DNA of 18,983 nucleotides from Gamarada debralockiae. Lineage: Eukaryota; Ascomycota; Leotiomycetes; Helotiales; Hyphodiscaceae. The position numbers and the translations under genes are program-made. Each line of letters begins with the position of its first letter. Positions within the stretch are counted from its first letter, which is position 1. This document shows, piece by piece, positions 1 to 8,249 of this stretch. The notes under the pieces are model-generated. The model was not told the DNA's origin and ran no database searches. It saw nothing but the letters and a program-made list of their open reading frames with translations. The stretch covers positions 1 to 18,983 of the forward strand of contig NXFV01001872.1 of NCBI GenBank assembly GCA_002803225.1, read 5' to 3'.

Positions 1-21
1 TGTACTACAGAATGTATGCGA

Positions 22-196
22 AAAACGAGATGTATAATTGCGATGTTATCTAAGTGCTACTCTAGCTGCGAAGGCCATTTATCCCCCGCTGACACGTGAC
101 GAAACTAGCTAAGCGAGGTTCTTACAATTGTAAGACCTACTAAAAACCTGAAAGGCAAGGCAACAACAACTTTCCAGACACATTTCCCTGCCACAA
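22..196. repeat. Direct repeat copy A
   Basis: This segment matches 971-1132 in the same orientation at an offset of about 949 bp. Shared blocks include the run around 'atctaagtgctactctag', 'ccatttatcccccgctg' and 'ttcttacaattgtaagac', which contains a short palindrome. Differences are mostly C/T or G/A transitions plus small indels. The match may extend left past the window edge: nine bases at 2-10 resemble those at 962-970 with an 11-bp insertion between. Its right end coincides with the start of the transposon fragment at 197. No coding potential or terminal TG..CA was seen, so the repeat class is unknown. Confidence 0.75.
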
Positions 197-690
197 TACT
201 ACTTCTTATTCCTACTAAACTATTAATATACCTATTATATATTTAGCTAATACGTATTACTAGTTATATAAAGGATAGAATTTATAGCTAACTTAATATA
301 AATCTTATTAGCCTAATACCTATAATAAATTAAGAAGTTAATATATAATTATAATATATCCTTTTAATTAGTATTTAAAGCTCTATTAGTTCCTCCTTTT
401 ATATTTTATATTAAATAGCCTTTAAGACGTACTTTAAAGAGTTAATAAAGGATATAAAACTTAGTTACTACTTTTGATTTTTTGACTCCTAGTATTTTAT
501 TATAGTACTTAATAGCCTTAGTAATATTTGTCTCTCTTTTTATATTAAATTTAGTTATATTATTAATTTATTATAAATTATTTAAGAATTAAGGGTTAAA
601 AAATCAATTGTATTAATAAAAAACAACTGTATTACTAAAGCCCACTAATACGTGCGCAGCCAAAAATTAGTGGGTCAGTTAGTCCACGAT
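197..690 (-). mobile_element. Truncated, inverted copy of the Fot1/pogo-like transposon
   Basis: These 494 bp match, in reverse complement and without visible indels, the left end of the full element (1424 to about 1917). They include one complete 95-bp terminal inverted repeat at 596-690, followed by TA at 691-692 as expected for TA-targeting elements. The fragment covers the region corresponding to the transposase N-terminal helix-turn-helix part, on the minus strand. It stops abruptly at 197, so there is no second terminus. Differences from the full copy are nearly all C/T or G/A, consistent with RIP. It is non-functional. Confidence 0.85.
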
Positions 691-970
691 TATTAATACA
701 ACTACTACTTCTTTATTCACTAAATTGCTACTTCTCTGATATACTGTGATCTATCCTGTTGCCCTCCAGCTACCTTAGCTACTACACCAAAAAGCACAAG
801 AATAAGGTTGGGGGCCTTATTTGCTATTCTACTATATTGTAGTGGGGCGAAATGCGAGTATGAGCGCTTCCCGATTGCGCTGGGCATCGCACGTGCTCTC
901 AGTAAGGGATAAAACCAAAACGAAAACTAACGACGTAAAACGAATGTCATAGTGCTCGAACGCACTGCAG
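691..970. other. No gene recognised
   Basis: Moderate-AT sequence between the transposon fragment and direct repeat copy B. No ORF, tRNA-like fold or transposon terminus was found. It is less AT-rich than the flanking transposon DNA, so it may be older unique sequence or part of the unit carrying the direct repeats. Confidence 0.4.
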
Positions 971-1132
971 AAAACGAGATGTATGATTGCAATATTGTCT
1001 AAGTGCTACTCTAGTTGCGAAGGCCATTTATCCCCCGCTGGCACGTCACGAGGCTAGCTAAACGAGGTTCTTACAATTGTAAGACTCACTAAACCTGGAA
1101 AACAAGGCCACAACAAATTTTCCCCACCACAA
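971..1132. repeat. Direct repeat copy B
   Basis: Second copy of the repeat at 22-196, same orientation. Similarity ends around 'ccaccacaa' at 1124-1132, equivalent to 'ctgccacaa' ending at 196 in copy A, after which the two diverge (transposon fragment in A, unrelated sequence in B). Identity is high apart from transitions and small deletions. Confidence 0.75.
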
Positions 1133-1421
1133 AATATAGGCGACTACAACGCCACCACGTGACACCGGCGCTGTCATAGAAATATAGTAGTAGTACTAAT
1201 AGGCTATATTAAAACTATTATAGACTTTATATAGTTCTATTTTAGAGGGGTTTATAATTATAAGTAATTAATTTATAATCTAATTAGTTAAAAGGATTTA
1301 TTTAGTATTAATTTATTAAGGGATGCGCAGGCATAATTGTAACTATGGGCGTTATTACAGAGTCGTAGTTTTTACAAGCCAGTTTGCTTAGCAAGCGGCT
1401 AACCAGTCATTAGACTCTAGG
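1133..1421. other. No gene recognised
   Basis: Short partly AT-rich stretch between direct repeat B and the full transposon. No ORF or RNA gene was recognised. The last bases before the element carry the TA at 1422-1423 that forms the left target-site duplicate. Confidence 0.4.
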
Positions 1422-1423
1422 TA

Positions 1424-1518
1424 ATTATAGACCAACTGACCCACTAATTTTCGGCTGCGCACGTATTAGTAGGCTTTAGTAATATAGTTGTTTTTTATTA
1501 ATACAATCGATTTTTCAA
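1424..1518 (+). repeat. Left terminal inverted repeat (95 bp)
   Basis: Reverse complement of 3756-3850 apart from transitions. The conserved core includes 'ttttcggctgcgcacg'. The same TIR also occurs at 596-690 in the truncated copy. Confidence 0.9.
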
Positions 1519-1569
1519 TTCTTAATTCTTAAATAATTTATAATAAATTAATAATATAACTAAATTCAA

Positions 1570-3300
1570 TATAGAAAAAGAGATAAATATTACTAAGGCT
1601 ATTAAGTACTATAACAAAACGCTAAAAGTTAAAAAATTAAAGGTAGTAGCTAAGTTTCATATCCTTTATTAACTTTTTAAAGTATGTCTCAAAGGCTATT
1701 TAATATAAAACACAAAAGAAAGAACTAATAAAGCTTTAAATATTAATTAAAAGAATATATTATAATTATATATTAACTTCTTAATCTATTATAGGTATTA
1801 GGCTAATAAGATTTATATTAAGTTAGCTATAAATTCTATCCTTTATACGACTAATAATACACATTAGCTAAATATATAATAGATATATTAATAGTTTAGT
1901 AGGAATAAAAAGTAGTATAAATCCTTTTATACAAAGATATTAGTAGTAAAAAGGAAAATAATATATAAGAAGAAGGACCTTAAAAAGTACTTTAATAAGT
2001 TTAATAATATAATAATTAAATATAATATTAACCTTTTAAATATATATAATATAAATAAGATAAGGTTTTAAATTAAGATTATTATTAATAAAATTATTAT
2101 TATATACTTATTAATTAAAGTTATTTATCTTATAGATCTTAATAATTAAGAGTTCTTAATTATAATTAAAATAATATATATAAATAATAGTATAATTCCT
2201 TTTATACTTATTTTTAAGAAAAATATCTTACTTAAAAAGTACTTTAAAAATAACTTTAAAAATAAAACTCTTTTTATTATAAGTCTTTTTAAATATTTAA
2301 ATAAAGGCTTTATTATAAAATATTTTATTTACTTTTATAATAATATATATAAAAAGATAAAAAGAAAGTAATAAATATTAATTTTTAATAAATATAAAAA
2401 TTATATTTTTAAAGGCTTTTTATTTTATTATTAATAATATAAAATTATTCTTTTTTAGTTCTCTTTATATAATATATATTTACTTTAATTACTTAATATT
2501 AATATTTTTTAATCTTTTAAATATTAATATTAAATTAATATTTAAAATATTATTTAATATAATAATTATAAGTATATAAAAATTAACTTCTTAAATACTT
2601 ATTAAATTATTTAATACTAAACCTTTTAATTATAAACTATTAAATTAATATAAAAAAAGATTAGTTTAAAACTATTTAACTTTTAAATAATTTATAAAAA
2701 GTTAGTTATATATTAATAAAGTAAAAGGAAAAATACTTTTAATATAATATTAAAATCTTTAAAAATATTAATTACTTTTAAGTTATTTTAATATCTTTTA
2801 ATTATTATTATTTGTATAACTTATATAAAGTACTTAAATATATATTTTAATAATTATATCAACTATAATATTAAATTAATACTTTTTTTTATATAATCTT
2901 AATAAATATATTAATAAACTATAAAGTTAAAACTCTTAAAGTCTTAGTTAATTTAAAAGTAAAAGATTAATAAAGTTATAATAAATATTAAAGTAAAGTA
3001 AAAAAAGAAAGGCTTTAATATTTAAGTATAATCTTATAAAGTTCTAATAAAAGGAATAAAAGCTAATTAAATATATTATAAGAAAAAGACCTTTTAAAAT
3101 AAGTAAAATAAAGTTAAGAATATAAAGTTAAATTATATAATTAAGATAATTAATTTTCTTTAGTTAAAGCTTATAAGTAAGTTATAATATAAAAAAGAAA
3201 GTTAAAAAGTTAAGACTAATAAATTATTTTTAATTAATAAACTTAAGTTATAATTTAATATATATTAGTTAAAATTCCTTTTTATATAATAAGACTATTA
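1570..3300 (+). pseudogene. Degenerate pogo/Fot1-type DDE transposase
   Basis: An N-terminal CENP-B/pogo-like helix-turn-helix region (from about 1580) is followed by a DDE catalytic domain. The strand around 'NIYNINKIRF' (about 2042-2068) sits where pogo transposases have their first catalytic Asp; that codon is AAT at 2054-2056. The second, before 'KYKNYIFKGF', is AAT at 2387-2389. The third, in 'LLNINIF', is AAT at 2495-2497. All three are in one frame, and the last two are 36 codons apart, matching the DD35D spacing of this group. GAT-to-AAT at all three is what G-to-A RIP would produce. The frame contains many TAA/TAG stops. The 5' and 3' limits are approximate; the part past about 2510 was not matched motif by motif. 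Confidence 0.85.
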
Positions 3301-3755
3301 TAGCTAATATAAAGAGATAATTTAATATCTTTATTAAGTTTAAATATTATATAAAATAATATAAATTAATTAAAAGTATATTAATAAGTATATTAATAAG
3401 TATATTAATAAATATAAAAATTTATAATTTATATAATTTTAAAATTTTAAGTATATACTTTCTTTTTATAATAATAAGTTTAAAAATCTTATTAAAATAA
3501 AGGAAGATAGTTTAAAGATAATTATTAGTAATATAATATTAGTTATAGTAATTAATTAATTAAGGTTCTTATAAAATAAAGTACTTTTTAAGAGGTTATA
3601 AATAAAGTAAATATAAAAATATTAAGGCCTTCCTTTTATATTATAGACTTAATAATTTCTTAAATTATATCTTAATTATTTTATTTTTATATAGTATTAT
3701 ACTATTAAAAAAATAATTATAATATTAAGATAATCTATAATAGAGTTATTATACC

Positions 3756-3850
3756 TTGAAAAATCGACTGTATTAATAAAAAACGACTGTATTACTGAAG
3801 CCTACTAATACGTGCGCAGCCGAAAATTAGTGGGTCGGTTGGTCCACGAT
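3756..3850 (-). repeat. Right terminal inverted repeat (95 bp)
   Basis: Mirror of 1424-1518. It is the less mutated of the TIR copies, keeping C or G where the left copy has T or A. The outer end 'ggtccacgat' abuts TA at 3851. Confidence 0.9.
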
Positions 3851-3922
3851 TATAAGCAAGAATGATAAGATCATAAGTGAAAGACATTTGACTACTCTAA
3901 TAATTAAAATTCCAAAGGAATC

Positions 3923-4995
3923 TTACAAGCCTTCATCCACTACACGGCTCTTCCTAAGTCGACTAAGGACCTCTATTGTCCACAATGTATGTTTATGGTG
4001 TTTGCCTAATAAATCAGTCGGAATACGATAGACCTTTTGTTGTAAAGCTAGAGCACTGTCGGTGTTTCCTAGTTACTCTAGAACAAATGCCCAGATTATT
4101 CATAGCCCACAATGTATCTGCATGATTCGTACCAAGCACCTCCACAAGACCATCTAATGCTTTCCGATACATCTCTGCGGATTTTCTAACCTCCCTTGCC
4201 TACGGTAGAGTGCAGTAACGTCCATCTCCGCCCAGAGGTAGTGAGGATGCATGTCAGCAATTTCTTCTGTATAGCTAAAGCTTCGTTGTGCAAGCAAATT
4301 GCTTCTGTAAATTTGCTCTGCTTCCGGTATGTTCGGGCCAATGTATTAAGAGTCTATGCAATCTGTATATCATCCAGGTGGAGGAGAGCGCGAAGTCTTT
4401 GAAGGGATCGTAATGCATGAGTACTGCTCTTTCAAAATGACCTAGGTGCCAATATATCCGCCTAATTTGTCGACATTCCAGACTGTCTCCAGGTGATCAG
4501 AGCCAAAGTTGGTTTCCTGTATGGCAAGTGTTTGCTCTTGAGTTCTGGCTGATAACTCGACCTGCTGTTGTTGGTCATAAACAATTCCCAGACTATTGAT
4601 CAGCTAAGCAGTTGAAATATGCTCTTGCCCACACCGCTGCCGTTGTAAATCCAAAGCATCAGTAAGCAATTTCTCTTCCTCTGCTAGCCTTCCGCCCATG
4701 GCGTACTCCGGGGATAAGTCTCGGATTAGCATAAGCTTATCAAAGTAAGAGATTTTTGACATCGAGTTGCCGAGGAATGGATTGCTGTACCCTCTGCTCT
4801 CTGAAAACGCACTGTCCCAAAGAAATATTTCTTGAATATCCTGAATCCAGTCAAGAAAGCGGGCCCTGGACAAATTTTTGGTAGCCTTGTTGAACCTAGT
4901 CTTTCATGAGCTTTTTGCTGCTTGAAGACATACTGTAATGGATAGGTCGAAGACTGACAGAAGAGAAATATTAAAATCCAAGCTTGGCGGCACAA
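3923..4995 (-). pseudogene. Decayed kinesin-light-chain-type TPR protein
   Basis: Reading right to left on the minus strand, several frames join into tetratricopeptide repeats of about 42 residues, as in fungal kinesin-light-chain-like and NB-TPR proteins. Fragments include 'AEEEKLLTDALDLQRQ' (about 4630-4690), 'INSLGIVYDQQQQ' (about 4565-4605), 'TLNTLARTYRKQSKFTEAIC' (about 4290-4350), and 'DTLWAMNNLGIC' (about 4095-4130). The frame ends at a stop at 3923-3925. An in-frame TAG follows 'HISTA' near 4604, with further stops and frameshifts downstream. The part right of about 4750 (MSRARFLDWIQDIQ...) was not recognised. TPR tails of this type often follow an NB-ARC or phosphorylase-like domain in fungal receptors; no such domain is visible, so the original full architecture is unknown. 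It is non-functional as read. Confidence 0.75.
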
Positions 4996-5478
4996 CTTTG
5001 ATGAGAGTATATCAGTAATCTATTGATCGAGCGCAGAATTGTACATTGACCTGCTTAGATGGAGGCACCATAACAGGGTTGCATAATCGAGAAAAGGGGT
5101 TTCTAGTAAAGAGACCTTAACCTTTAACTCTTATCCTAATATCTAAGTATATTATGCCTAAATACTTATTTTACAACCATTCCTCGATTTGTTAACCCTT
5201 ATATATCTAATAAGCTGTAATTATTAATTCAATAATTATAGAGTATTAATATATTTTCAATTAAGTCGATTATTAACAATAGCTATATATAGCAGAGATA
5301 TTGAAGGTAGAGAAAATTGGGCCCTATAAGCCGCCCGCATATAGTGAACCATGGATTCTGGTGAACCGTAGTGTAATGCGGGCTAAACCCATAGCATGGT
5401 TCAGACCCACACCGCGGTGCACCGCAAACCACGGCGCACCATGACGCGCCCTGAGCGTCACTGTTGGAACGTGACACC
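4996..5478. other. AT-rich intergenic region
   Basis: About 5100-5290 is AT-rich with no coding signal; 5300-5478 is more GC-balanced and rich in short 'accgcggtgcaccgc'-like inverted segments. No transposon ends were recognised. The right part probably belongs to the upstream region of the F-box gene. Confidence 0.4.
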
Positions 5479-5522
5479 TGAGTCATAACCCATGTGACTC
5501 ATGTCACGTAGGGCATGAGTCA
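5479..5522 (+). promoter_or_regulatory. Cluster of three bZIP (TGASTCA) sites
   Basis: Three copies of TGA(G/C)TCA lie at 5479-5485, 5495-5501 and 5516-5522. This is the consensus bound by fungal bZIP activators of the Gcn4/CpcA class (general amino-acid control). The cluster sits just upstream of a TATA box at 5540 and the F-box gene at 5694. Three such heptamers in 44 bp are unlikely by chance. Which bZIP protein binds is an inference. Confidence 0.6.
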
Positions 5523-5539
5523 CTAGATTCACTACGCTG

Positions 5540-5547
5540 TATATATA
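5540..5547 (+). promoter_or_regulatory. TATA box of the F-box gene
   Basis: TATATATA lies 147 bp upstream of the F-box ATG and 18 bp downstream of the last TGAGTCA site. Spacing and sequence fit a fungal core promoter with a transcription start around 5570-5600. Confidence 0.55.
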
Positions 5548-5596
5548 GCCCTTGGGCCACTGCTCTCTAAATATTAAGCTTTCACATTCTACACTT

Positions 5597-5611
5597 ATGA
5601 CCTCGCAATAG
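5597..5611 (+). promoter_or_regulatory. Upstream ORF 1 (4 codons)
   Basis: ATG ACC TCG CAA TAG, encoding MTSQ, lies between the TATA box and the F-box start. It would be in the leader only if transcription starts before 5597, which is not proven. Confidence 0.3.
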
Positions 5612-5665
5612 TCACTACTACCTTATATCAAGGACAGGACTTCCCTGGACTCTAGACTACAATCC

Positions 5666-5683
5666 ATGAACACTACATTCTAA
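5666..5683 (+). promoter_or_regulatory. Upstream ORF 2 (5 codons)
   Basis: ATG AAC ACT ACA TTC TAA, encoding MNTTF, ends 10 bp before the F-box ATG at 5694. It is very likely inside the transcript leader and would be expected to lower initiation at the main ATG. No function is demonstrated. Confidence 0.4.
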
Positions 5684-5693
5684 ATTATCCAAG

Positions 5694-6974
5694 ATGTCAC
5701 TCCACGCACTTTCCAACGAGCTCCTTCTCGAAGTAATACAATACTTGCGCTATGACGCAATTAGACAAGTCCATCACCTGGCTCTCTGCTCTAAACGCCT
5801 CAACGCACTCGCAACTCCCTTTCTCTACGATACCTTCCTCCAAGCAACATAGAAGGAAGACCAACTCTTTGCTTGCACAATACTATCTAAGCCCGAACTT
5901 GGTAGCTACGTGAAAAACTTTCAATCAAGAGCATGCGGTGACGGCTATAGGTCAGCTATGGACGTTAAATTCAGAGATGAAGACCTGGCAAGATGTAGGG
6001 CTCAAATGAAAGCCCTTGGATACTTAGATAAAGAGGAGGAGATATGGATTAAACATTTGGAGGGCAAGGACTGGGATGCGTTGATGGGGTTATTGCTGAG
6101 TTGTGTTCCGAATGTGGAGAGTATTTATATGCCGTCTTATAGTGGGAATAGCAGCCACTTTAAGGGAGTTTTGGAAAATGCTACACGTCTTCAAGCGAAA
6201 AGACCCGAATCACCATTTGCCTTGAAACATCTACAATTTGTTTCTGTGGCGTGGCACGATATAGAGGATGGAGCGTGGCGCCATACTGGACTCGGTCTTA
6301 ACGATATTCTCCCTTTTCTCGAGCCAAAATCTATTACTCACGCAGAATTCCTTGACGTCTTAGAAGAATTCGGAATAGTTAATCCCGACCAGCAAGGCCT
6401 TGCCGCAAAGACGCTACTACTCAACAACAGTCTTATACATGGAGAAAGCCTTGTTAGCTTCCTCCAGTGCTTTAAGAATCTAGAGAAATTTCTTTATAAT
6501 CTAGGCCAGAGGACGGTTGAGAATGCAAATTTCGTGCCACAAAAGGTTGGAGAAGCAATTTCACATTTAAAAAATTGCCTCAAGGATCTAGGGATATATG
6601 CCAATAAAAGGTATAACGTTTTTAGCGCTAAGGAGAAGACTCGGATTGGATCGCTAGCAGACTTTAAGAAGTTGCATACAATTTCTTTAACGGCAGACGT
6701 TCTGTTTGGTCCGCTTGATGGATATATGCCAGAAGAACATTTAGTTAATCTCTTGCCAAAGACTTTAGAGAGTTTAGAGTTGTTTGGATACAATAGGCGC
6801 ATTATTCGCTACATCCTTGAACTCTTGAGACGAAAGGAGGAGTTGCTACCGGAGCTTGTATTCATTGGACTCGAGTCATATTGGGGCCAATCGCCCTGGG
6901 TTATTGGGCCAGTGCTGCAAGGGTTTAGGGGGGAATGTAGGGCCTGGAATGTCCACCTCGAAGTTAGACCATAA
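5694..6974 (+). pseudogene. F-box protein interrupted by one nonsense codon
   Basis: From ATG 5694 the frame gives an N-terminal F-box: 'LSNELLLEVIQYL' at residues 6-18, then 'LALCSKRLNALATPFLYDTF'. It then meets TAG at 5850-5852 (codon 53). The same frame resumes at once and stays open for 374 more codons to the stop at 6974. The total of 426 residues is ordinary for fungal F-box proteins with a leucine-rich C-terminal part. F-box proteins normally recruit targets to SCF ubiquitin ligases through Skp1. The TAG is explained by CAG-to-TAG, a CpA-to-TpA change as RIP makes. No convincing intron spans it. The gene sits behind a well-formed promoter and is otherwise undamaged, so loss looks recent. 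A 354-codon ORF from 5910 would lack the F-box. A sequencing error or stop readthrough cannot be excluded. Confidence 0.72.
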
Positions 6975-7283
6975 TATATATCGTTTCTTCCCAGAGACAC
7001 ACTCTTGTATTGTGTATAAGTTCGTGTGTCCAGTGAAAAATATACTGCTTGAAACGCTTGAGAGTTTCAAGCTTTCGACAATATCCGCTATTTAATTCAC
7101 TTAATTTGAAATAAACCAATAAGGTTCTAAATTTCTAAGATAAATCGTTTAAGGAAGTGAAGAATTAGTATATTATATTCTAATTTATGTAGTAATTTGT
7201 CTCGTAGAAATATACAAAGGTATATCATTAAAAAGAAAAACTTCAAAGGTTAGTGGCTTAAAATTTCCAGTCAGCGGGAACTC
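6975..7283. other. Intergenic spacer with two hairpins
   Basis: AT-rich spacer after the F-box gene. A hairpin with an 8-bp stem (7048-7055 with 7064-7071, 'cttgaaac'/'gtttcaag') lies about 75 bp past the stop. A weaker 7-bp inverted pair is at 6996-7002 and 7024-7030. They could lie in the 3' UTR; no polyadenylation assignment is possible. Confidence 0.35.
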
Positions 7284-8097
7284 ATGGCTGGACTTCAAAC
7301 TGAAATCGATGGAGATAGACTTCTACTTTGTGCGATGAACGGCAATTCGGCTTCCTATTCGAGATACCTGGGGACGTCGATATCACAACTGCGCCTCTAA
7401 TGTTGAATGCATACCTTCAAGAAACTAAGATTAACAGTGCATCTATTCCGCTCCCTACCTTCGGTGAGTGAATTAAATTGGCACAGAGCCTCGTATACTC
7501 CATAGCAGAACTACACGGCGCAGGGTATTCTTCACAAAAGTCTGCATAGCGGGAATGTTCTTTTCTTTCTGGCCCGGTTCACAAATGCCATTTCGACCTC
7601 TGCGCCATTCATCGGGGGTCCGAGATTAGTAGGCCAGACCAAGGTGGCCAATTGTCCCTCGCCCTTAAAGGACAGCGCTTTGACATATACAAACACGCAG
7701 AGCTTCGTGACCCTCTAATGCCCTACAAGGGCGGCCGCAATTTGTACGAAAGCATGACGTGTATAGTCTTGGATTCGTACTTCTCGAAATTGGGATTTGG
7801 AAACCTCTTGAGCCATTCTTTGGGAATAAAGCATCGTCGCCATCCTTTGAAAGTTCCGAGAGATTAGTAAATATTGCTCGCGCAAACCTGCATCACCAGA
7901 TGGGCGTAAAGTATTGCGAAGTGGTCCTGGAATGTATTGACTGTGATCAAGCGGAATTAAGTAAAACCGTATCACAGAGTTTAAGCGCCAAGAGCAAATT
8001 GGATGGGAACACAGATGACGAACGAGGCGGGGTGTCTTTGGAATTGTTCATCGAGAAGGTGATCGAAAGGCTAGAGGGGTGCCATTGCCTAGTGTGA
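7284..8097 (+). pseudogene. Fungal protein-kinase-like gene, frameshifted
   Basis: Three plus-strand frames join into a kinase-like domain of the type seen with fungal prion-forming/HeLo-associated proteins. 'GFLFEIPGDVDITT' (about 7350-7390) leads to 'LAQSLVYSIAELHG', then after a frame change 'ILHKSLHSGNVLFF' (about 7528-7570). That resembles the catalytic-loop region, with HKSL in place of the HRDL typical of active kinases. Next come 'RFDIYKHAEL' (about 7679-7708) and, after another shift near 7750, 'DVYSLGFVLLEIGIWKPLEP' (7756-7815), the usual helix-F segment. The C-terminal tail ends at the stop at 8097. An in-frame TGA lies near 7469. The missing HRD Asp suggests a pseudokinase even before decay. 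The 5' limit is uncertain. Confidence 0.7.
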
Positions 8098-8128
8098 ACC
8101 AAGAAGTACATATAACATACACGGAACG

Positions 8129-8204
8129 GCCCTCACTGAGAGTAGTAAACTCATTGGCGCAAAACAGCCCTCACTGAGAGTAGTAAACTCATTGGCGCAA
8201 AACA
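8129..8204. repeat. 38-bp perfect tandem duplication
   Basis: The 38-bp unit starting 'gccctcactgagagtag' is repeated exactly at 8129-8166 and 8167-8204. It lies in the short gap between the convergent kinase-like and Sel1/ankyrin pseudogenes. Perfect identity in a decayed region implies a recent slippage event, or an assembly artefact. Confidence 0.85.
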
Positions 8205-8249
8205 ATATAAGTTATCAGATTAAGGAATTCGAAGAACTCGCGCCATGGA

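Larger units (their letters stand above)
1424..3850 (+). mobile_element. Full-length RIP-mutated Fot1/pogo-like DNA transposon
   Basis: A 2,427-bp element bounded by 95-bp terminal inverted repeats and flanked by TA on both sides (1422-1423 and 3851-3852), as in Tc1/mariner-superfamily insertions. The interior is extremely AT-rich. It translates in one plus-strand frame into a recognisable but stop-riddled pogo/Fot1-type transposase. Differences between the two TIRs are transitions (C/T and G/A), the signature of RIP. The element is dead: the three inferred catalytic aspartate codons read Asn and many CAG/CAA/CGA/TGG-type positions are now stops. The superfamily call is firm from TIR, TA and motif spacing; the exact family name is an inference. 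Confidence 0.88.

Noticed and set aside
1900..3750. Extremely AT-rich block as centromeric or mitochondrial DNA
   Set aside because: It translates into a RIP-mutated pogo/Fot1 transposase and is bounded by TIRs and TA.
5283..5486. 67-codon minus-strand frame upstream of the F-box gene
   Set aside because: No domain, and it overlaps the promoter site cluster of the plus-strand gene.
5840..5910. An intron removing the TAG at 5850 in the F-box gene
   Set aside because: No convincing donor, branch and acceptor surround it, and the sequence on both sides reads as continuous protein in one frame.
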